A stretch of 64,000 bases of DNA from Ephydatia muelleri. Lineage: Eukaryota; Porifera; Demospongiae; Spongillida; Spongillidae. The notes beneath the pieces were generated by a model. The model searched no databases. It was not told where the DNA came from and was given only the letters and a program-made list of their open reading frames with translations. Positions 46,726 to 64,000 of this stretch are shown here, piece by piece; positions within the stretch are counted from its first letter, which is position 1, and every line of letters begins with the position of its first letter. The stretch lies in contig JABACO010000003.1 of the NCBI GenBank assembly GCA_013339895.1, forward strand, positions 3,086,812 through 3,150,811, read 5' to 3'. The translations under genes and the position numbers were made by a program.

Positions 46726-47062
46726 TGTTTTGCGTGTTCACAATAAAAATGGTCGACTAAAATGAATTGAAATGGTGGACACTGACTGAGTGTCATCTAG
46801 AACTCAGCACTCTGCATGCGTAAGTAGCATCATGCATGTTTTTAACCACGGTTGCCTAACTATCGTAACCACGGCGACAGCCAGTTATTTACAGGTTAGT
46901 TTGTGGCGAGAAACGCCCGCTGGAATTCCACACTGTACATGTTTAAATGTTGCCATTTTATAAGAATGCTCTCTTTTTGAAACCATTTTAGATTGCGTAG
47001 GATTTTATGCATGGGGTGATGAGAAGTTATCTTATTATAGGAGGCGTTTCGCAATACATAAC

Positions 47063-47641
47063 TACCGCGATAGAAATCTTTCAAGGGGCCACCTCCCAAA
47101 ATGGTAATTTCTGCTTCATGGCTGAAGTCTGCATATGTAACAAACTGTGTGTTCTATTTAGGATTGACTCGGTGGGTGTGGTTTTGTCTGTTCACTATCA
47201 TTTAACAATGATGGATTAAATGATGACCAATTAGTGATATGGAATGTGTGGAATTTCAAATCATCCGCGCACGCTGAAAAAACGAATCACTGCAAGCAGT
47301 GAAACGAAACCGTTTTAGATGTAATGAAGAGACGACTACTATCTCGTGCAACCTCTAAAGTTTGTAAAGACGGTCTGGTTGCAATAGTACTGCAAACGAT
47401 GGTGAGTGAGGAGGATGCAAGAGCGAGTGTGGTAGAGGTTACTGTAGTTACTAAAGGTCTATAGATATCTTGATTCCATCTGAGAAGTGAAGTCAAAAGA
47501 CAGAGTCGAGGAGGGCAGTAGTAAAAAGATCAGCATAACCTTAAGGCACATGACTGCATGGTGAAGCAGGGAGAAACTGAGCTTACCTCGGAGCTATAAT
47601 AAAATGGTACTGAAGTGTTGGGCATGCTTATCAGCATTGAA
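47063..47641. other. ~580-base segment unique to copy B
   Basis: Copy A joins gcaatacata directly to ggtaagactc at about 16070. Copy B has this segment between them. No TIR, target duplication or coding region recognised, so insertion in B and deletion in A are equally possible. Confidence 0.6.
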
Positions 47642-49339
47642 GGAGGTAAGACTCTTATTAGTTAATTATTGAAGCCATTGGACCGAGTCCACCAGATGTA
47701 AAGAACAAGTGCAGGCAAGAAGCATCTACATTCCACTTCACATATTCTGGCATTATATGAGTGATTTTCTTTCTAGCTGTTCAAGGCAATGGACCCAGTG
47801 CCGTATTCATTTGGGATTAACGGTTGAAAATCTTTTGAGATGTGGTTAGTGACTGCCAGTAGTGATCAGCATGGATTTTAAACTTGGTGTTGTTTTGAGA
47901 ACATATCACCTCATGAGGAATTGTCTTAGATTGTTTCAGAATCAGATCACAGAGTGGGACAGAAATGATGACTGAGTTCAGATATTTGCTACAGCTAATT
48001 AAGATTTTTGCCCCCAAAGTTGGACTACAAGTTCCAGCAGAGTTCCAAAAACCCTAGGAGGTGTGGGAGAATGAATATAGTATATGCTTCTTCCAAAGGT
48101 TGAAGTAGAAACAAAACTTTGGGCATAACCCTGCATGAGTATGCTGAGTGAGGTGGAATGATAGCTATTCTAGAGAGTTGTTGAATTTCATCAGCCCGCT
48201 GAGATACTATCTCTTTTACGTAAGCTAGGTTATATGAATGACTGTGTTCTAATTGATGCCCCAAGGTAACGAGTTTTCCTGTGACATCGGCAGGGATAGA
48301 GCTGTAGAAATGTACAACAACATACAGATTAATAGATAAGGCGTTTTCCTTGTATTTTTGTTTCGTGTTTTCCTTGTGTACAATAATATGTCCATAAAAG
48401 GAATATCAATAGCAACCAACGCCTGTTTCTCAGCAATCGTGCGATACAGGTAAGAAGTGATTTTGTAGGAACGAAATCCAGCCAGTAATTTCGAACTTGT
48501 GAGTCATTCACTACCTATAGACCGGGTTTGTATGACGCATTATGGCATGTTAATTCAACGATGCGGCATGTATTGCACAATTAAAAGTAAGTAGGAGTGC
48601 CGCATCGAGCGATACGAGTACTTGAGTACATACATGTAGTGATTACACCTCGGGCTGATAACGTATCTTACTGCGTTATTCTTCAACCATTATATGAGAG
48701 ATCGTTGTTGTTTTTCAAGATTTCAATTTTGGTGTAACATTCTTAAATGAAACCTGAAATATCCTGTACACAACAATTCGTACGCACTGAGAATCAGGAT
48801 AATCTGTCACCATACGTTTCAACGCAAACGTTATGCTTGTACGGGTTATAGGTCCCTTTATGGGAAACGATAGTGTATGTAGTAATTATTACATGGTACG
48901 ATCGTCTCAGATTCAAGCTTCGCGATATCATATTCATAACATGAGTCTGGATACGTGTGGATGAAAAATAGCATCAGTAGAAAGTTTTAGTGTACTATGC
49001 AGTACGTAGATGGTTTGTATGACGCATCACGGCATGTATTGCAGTGCCGCAGCATCATGCGATATGAGTACTTGATTACATAGTGATTATACCTCTGACT
49101 GATAAGGTACCTTACTGCGTTATGCTACAACCATACCGGTATAATGAAACCTGTCCGATATACACAACAATTCTTACGCACAGAGAATCGGACTATCTGT
49201 CACGGTGTTAAGGCACTGAAAATTTAAAATTAGCCATACATTTCAATGCAAGCGTTACGTTTTTATTGGTTAGGTGGCTTTTTTTTGAAAATAATACCAT
49301 ATGTAGTAATAATTAAATGGTACGATTTACTGTATCTTA

Positions 49340-50089
49340 CAGGGGAGGATCCAGGATTTTGGGAAAGGGGGGGTCTGATAAATATATTCACAACTGGGGG
49401 AGGGTACGGGAGGGGGCGTGCCACCTCCCGTAACAGCAAGGGGGTTTTGGGGTAGCGCTGATAGCTCCCCCAGTGGGGTCTGGGGCGAAGCCCCGGCCGC
49501 TTTTTTGCTTTTGCGTTTATTTAGCATGAAATTCACAGTGATATCCAATACATACATGTATACATCACGCGATATCCGGATTACTAGAGCCTGCATGGAT
49601 AGCGACGAGAAAACTGTTCATTCTTCACAATGCTATGGTTCCTACTGCTCAGCAATTAAATTCGTGACGCAAAGCATTTGTGGATTTGTGACCGAAGCGT
49701 GCACGTGGCCAAGCACTAGCTACATGTCGGTCTATAAACGACTCATGTATGTTTTACTATAATATTAGCATTGTTAGTTCTATAGCTATCTGTTTACTGA
49801 GGAAAAGAATCTGAGATCCATCCCATTCACGTCTTTTGATCGCTTACCTCAATTCCTACTCACACTCACGATCGCGCGATTATAAATATTTCGTTAATAC
49901 GCATGTTAGAGGATTTGATTAGATCGATATAGGCCCACTTGACTAGAATGATGTGCAATCTTGCAAATCCATAGACGGTAACATGCAGAATGCTGCAGTA
50001 TGCATTACGTCATTCTTCATATAGGAAAGGGGGGGTCCGGACCCCCTGGACCCCCCCCCCCCCCCCCCCCCCCCCTAAATCCGCCCCTG
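49340..50089. mobile_element. hAT-like MITE (~750 bases), empty in copy A
   Basis: Ends caggggaggatcca and taaatccgcccctg form an imperfect TIR of hAT type. The copy A site (actgtaccttaacgcctcag near 17718) is uninterrupted. The left flank ends tctta and the right flank begins gccttaa, an imperfect duplication. It contains G- and C-runs (49367-49376, 50030-50075) and no recognisable transposase. Confidence 0.85.
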
Positions 50090-50331
50090 GCCTTAATGCC
50101 TCAGATGCAAGCCTCGCGATGTGCTATTCATAACATGGATACGTCTGTTTTATTTTGGATGATAAATAGCATCGGTAGAACGTTTTTGTGTACTAGACAG
50201 TATGTAGGCACATTCTGCACTACCAACCTGTATTCAAAAACATGCTGCGAGAGAAGCTTTCTGAATTCGTACAGATCCGGGACCTGCTTCCCTTGTTGCA
50301 TAGTTGTATGATCCTTTGGTTGATTTCTATT

Positions 50332-60818
<10,487 letters not shown>

Positions 60819-61548
60819 CACCGGGGAAAAGATCGAGTTTTTACCATTGAAATTGGAGGACTCTGTTTGATATCAGTTTCGTCACATTATTGCTATTTCT
60901 TCTGTTTGTTATTGCTAGGCTGCTGACAATGGCTACACTATTACATTCAGGCATGAATACTGCACGCTCAATGCCAAACCAGTGATATTTAGATCCATGC
61001 TGACAACAAATACGAGCAGGTAGGCAAGATTTAGAACATGTGGCAATATAGTGCAAAGGTTTAGCTATGGAGTAGAGACAATAAGATATTATCATGATGC
61101 ATGTAATACAGCCAGCACATAAAAAAAACGACTCACAGGATCGAGTAAGGATTTAACAATTAACTGAACAATCTCCGATCTTCTACCAAATAACATGGAA
61201 GTAGTGGAACTAATTGCTGGTACAAGCACCAGCTAGTTGACAATGCACCTCTCTGGATACATGTTCAGCAAAAACATATACCAAGTATTGTGCTTTGTTG
61301 TTTTTACTTTTCGTTAAACTTAGAAAGAATTGAAAAGCTGGAAATGCAGCAGTTCACCTACCATATGTGCATAAAATCATATGCAATTGTGGTTCCCTTT
61401 ACCCATTTTTATATCAACGATTCGCACTATTATACATAACTCTACATGCGCATGTATACAGTTAGAATAAAAAAACAACAAAAGACAAATATGCAAACAT
61501 CATACTTATGTATATAGTTTCCATGTTATGGCTAGCAGAGTGGTACAT

Positions 61549-63466
61549 TCACATTTGAGGCACGATTTCCAGTTGAAGATGTGGTTGATATAGGATGACT
61601 TGGCTGCCAGCCACTGTGTCGCCATTGGTTGCAAGGTAGTTATTATTAGGAGTACAAATGTTGTTGCCATCTCCTTTCCATAAGTTGTTTGTGCTACTGT
61701 CAGATACGCATACTACTGCTAGCCCTAGATCTCTTCCGTATGTCATCTTCAACTGCTGGGACGTAGCCAATAGTATCTGAAATGTATCATCAGTCCACGT
61801 ATACATAAGCTTCCATAATTGGCTGTTATTTGATGCTATCTTCGTGTTGCAGATAACGTTATTAGAGTCCACTTCTAACACCAGGTCAGAGCCTGTTATT
61901 TGCATGTAGCTCTGAAAACATAAATCAATTAATAAACAAAGTCACTCATTGTAGTTACCAAATTTAATGAATTATACTGCTATGTTTGGGAAAAGCTAAT
62001 TGACCACTGCAATACAACTATTCAAACAGGCCCAAGAACAAGTTACACATTAAAATAGACTTTTATAGCACCAAGAAATCATGTATGTATATTTGGGATC
62101 GTCCGCGAAAAGGGCATACATTATACAATTTCCAGTACGCGCAATAGAAGTATAACGCTCGCTTTGACTACATGCATTCACATGTACATGTATGGCTAAT
62201 TAAAAATTTAGCGCCTTATAACTCCATTACAGATACTCCGGCGTAAGAAGCAATGAGTAGAGGACATTTCAGATTTCTGGAAAATCTAAAAAAAATTTGA
62301 ATCTTGAAAAGAATGATACCGTCCACGAAGATGACCGGGACGATCCGGTATTGCTTAGCCTGAACATGACCGGATCGAAAATAGCTGAAGGCGGAATCAC
62401 TGGTTAAGTGCTCCTGTCCAACATTAGACCCATTCATATACTTCCATTTGTGCTGTCGAGTGCAAATGCAACATGTATTCTGTTCGTGATGGGCTATGTG
62501 AGGAGTTGTATCTGCTATAAGTGCCCATGCAATTGAATCTTCAATAGCCCACATCATTTTATCCGTTACTAATGTCAGGGAAGGTCCCGCCCCCTTCCCA
62601 TGGGCGAGGGCACCACGTCGTATAACATTAACCGCGTTTAACCCACATCTAACTTCATTTAAGCAGCGTATTCCAGTCTAACTTTACTTTGAGACACCAT
62701 GCATACTTCCAATCGTCATTTTGGCACCCTCTCTGTATTTTGCCCCCCCCCCCCCCCTCCCCGTTTTTAGGGCCGCTGGGTTGGGGTGAGGAGGGGGGGG
62801 AGGCAGTTGCTCCACCACACGCCACTGAAGGTAGGCCCCATGCACTAGGCCCTATTACTTATTGCCTCCTGCGCCTGTATCATGGACTTTTATATAGCGT
62901 GTACCCTTCCTTTGCCTTAAATGAACGCATATATAAAACATGCAGGTTATAAGACTCACTGGAATGGGTTCGAAGCTGAAGCACTGATTCGGCCCACCGT
63001 TCTGCGCACAAAGCTGCACCTGGGCCTCCTCGCTCGAAAAGCTCCCTACGATATCTAAAACATTACCGGGGAGCAGAGTGGCCTTAATGAATCCATCATT
63101 ACCGGCGCCCGTCTGAGCGTCGTACGTCCATAGTAGTTGGCTAGGTGGAGCTGGTGACGAGTTTGTTTCCAAGCGCAACAATTGGCTTTGCAGCCCACTG
63201 CCGCTGCTCATCATCTGCTGTGGCGCGGCCTTGCTTGCTATCGTGAACTTACCGCCATCGTACATCTGCACACACCAGAGCTGAAAGTCGAGAAGTTCAT
63301 TCGTTTGGGGGCTGTTCAGAACTTTGTAAGTAGCTGCACCAGGTGGATCTGCGTAGGCGGTCAGACAGTAGCCGTCCAGAGACGACTTTATGAACATATA
63401 CTGCTTGAGTTGGGACGGAGCATCAAGTAAGTCAATATCGCAGCCTTCGTGATTACTAAATGCCAT
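61549..63466 (-). CDS. Ricin-B-like (beta-trefoil) lectin (module B)
   Basis: Exons 63466-62960 (507 bases) and 61911-61549 (363 bases), identical in length and junctions to the copy A lectin. Same features: YMFIKSSLDGYCLTAY, FQLWCVQMYD, SQLLWTYD, NVLDIVGSF, then SQLWKLMYTW and NLWKGDGNN. I count five residue differences from copy A (N/D, N/K and S/F in exon 1; R/G and R/S in exon 2), so the coding sequence is well conserved. No signal peptide or catalytic domain. It converges with gene 4, 730 bases between stops. The intron lacks the MITE found in copy A. Sugar specificity is not deducible. Confidence 0.82.
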
Positions 63467-64000
63467 CGCTACGCAGGGGGTGGATTTCTTACGTCAGAAT
63501 TGTTTCTGCTTAATAGCCTAAATGGGCGGGGGACACTAATTGTCGCGATGGATGAATTTCGTACTACCGCATTCCACCAACGAAAGAGCCTTGTGTGTCT
63601 TCGTGAGCTTCGGCTTTCCGATAATCAATGGAGGGCCGCCATGTACGACGGAGACAATTTCAGATGGTGACCTACGAGTACGCTTCCGGAACACAGCTGC
63701 AGACGTCTTTCCCTTTCTTCGGAATGGCTTCGCCATTGCTCTTTGGCTACGATACGATGTGACAGGCAAGTCACATTTACCTGCTACAGGTACGGACAGA
63801 TTTAGAAGATACTGGAGGTTGGAGTCGGTTAGAGCTACTCATAGAGAGCATCAAATACATGCAGATCAGCATGACACTAGGTGCAGCTATGTAGATGACC
63901 GCTAACCAAATATGATTATATCACCATGGATACTACTAGCTATAGTATTCATGATGCAATAAGAGGCATGATGACTTCCTTTTGAGGTGTTAGAGCACCA
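63467..64000. other. Lectin upstream region, copy B, to window end
   Basis: Matches 24382-24958 except for a deletion near 63680 (about 33 bases shorter). Small open frames have no recognisable domain. Confidence 0.6.

Noticed and set aside
63536..63769. Minus-strand 77-codon frame upstream of lectin B
   Set aside because: It overlaps plus-strand frames equally long, has no domain, and in copy A the corresponding region differs by an indel.

Overview
This is a repeat-rich metazoan genomic window, most likely from a sponge (inference). It has intron-containing genes with GT-AG junctions, some introns only about 55-80 bases long. It has Ig-like/fibronectin III (FN3) receptors, beta-trefoil lectins, BEN and THAP domains, and many nested animal-type transposons, with no bacterial gene organisation. 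The species cannot be named from the sequence alone.

Layout. 1-2.6 kb: a decayed Ty3/gypsy pol fragment split by an AT-rich DNA element that carries a foldback. 2.8-7.2 kb: a complete minus-strand Ty3/gypsy LTR retrotransposon with 135-base LTRs that I read as identical and a 5-base target duplication; its pol frame is broken in the RNase H region. 7.2-9.4 kb: simple repeats and a THAP fragment. 9.4-12.9 kb: a hAT-type terminal-inverted-repeat (TIR) element enclosing a three-exon minus-strand gene and a chromodomain remnant. 12.9-15.2 kb: a receptor gene (gene 1) whose 5' part is not found. 15.4-15.75 kb: a 27-base Gly/Pro/Glu/Ala-coding array. 16-25 kb: module A, a receptor gene on + converging on a ricin-B-like lectin gene on -. 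25-29.8 kb: microsatellites and minisatellites. 29.8-35.0 kb: a 5.2-kb TIR element with a satellite, a decayed tnp2-type transposase and a BEN-domain gene. 35.3-36.3 kb: a palindrome and a long inverted repeat. 36.4-37.4 kb: a run of 1000 Ns. 37.4-44.9 kb: a very large 27-base array interrupted by a CACTG-ended element. 45-47 kb: a pseudogene copy of the 3' half of gene 1. 47.6-64.0 kb: module B, a near-identical copy of module A whose first receptor intron has swollen to about 7.6 kb through a TTAA-flanked element (RecQ-like helicase exon, unknown two-frame protein, THAP exons) that itself contains a hAT transposon.

How the parts relate. Receptor and lectin have been duplicated together as one convergent block with exon lengths conserved to the base. 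The encoded receptors are predicted single-pass membrane proteins (signal peptide, Cys-rich Ig-like domain, two FN3 domains, transmembrane helix, short tail with two N-x-A-Y motifs). The lectins are predicted two-part beta-trefoil proteins. Because the copies are so alike, each works as an empty-site control for the other and dates several insertions to after the duplication. The 27-base arrays sit next to gene 1-type exons, and at two places one frame runs into a conserved hydrophobic, membrane-anchor-like C-terminus, so the arrays may be a variable stalk. That is the most interesting hypothesis here and is not proven.
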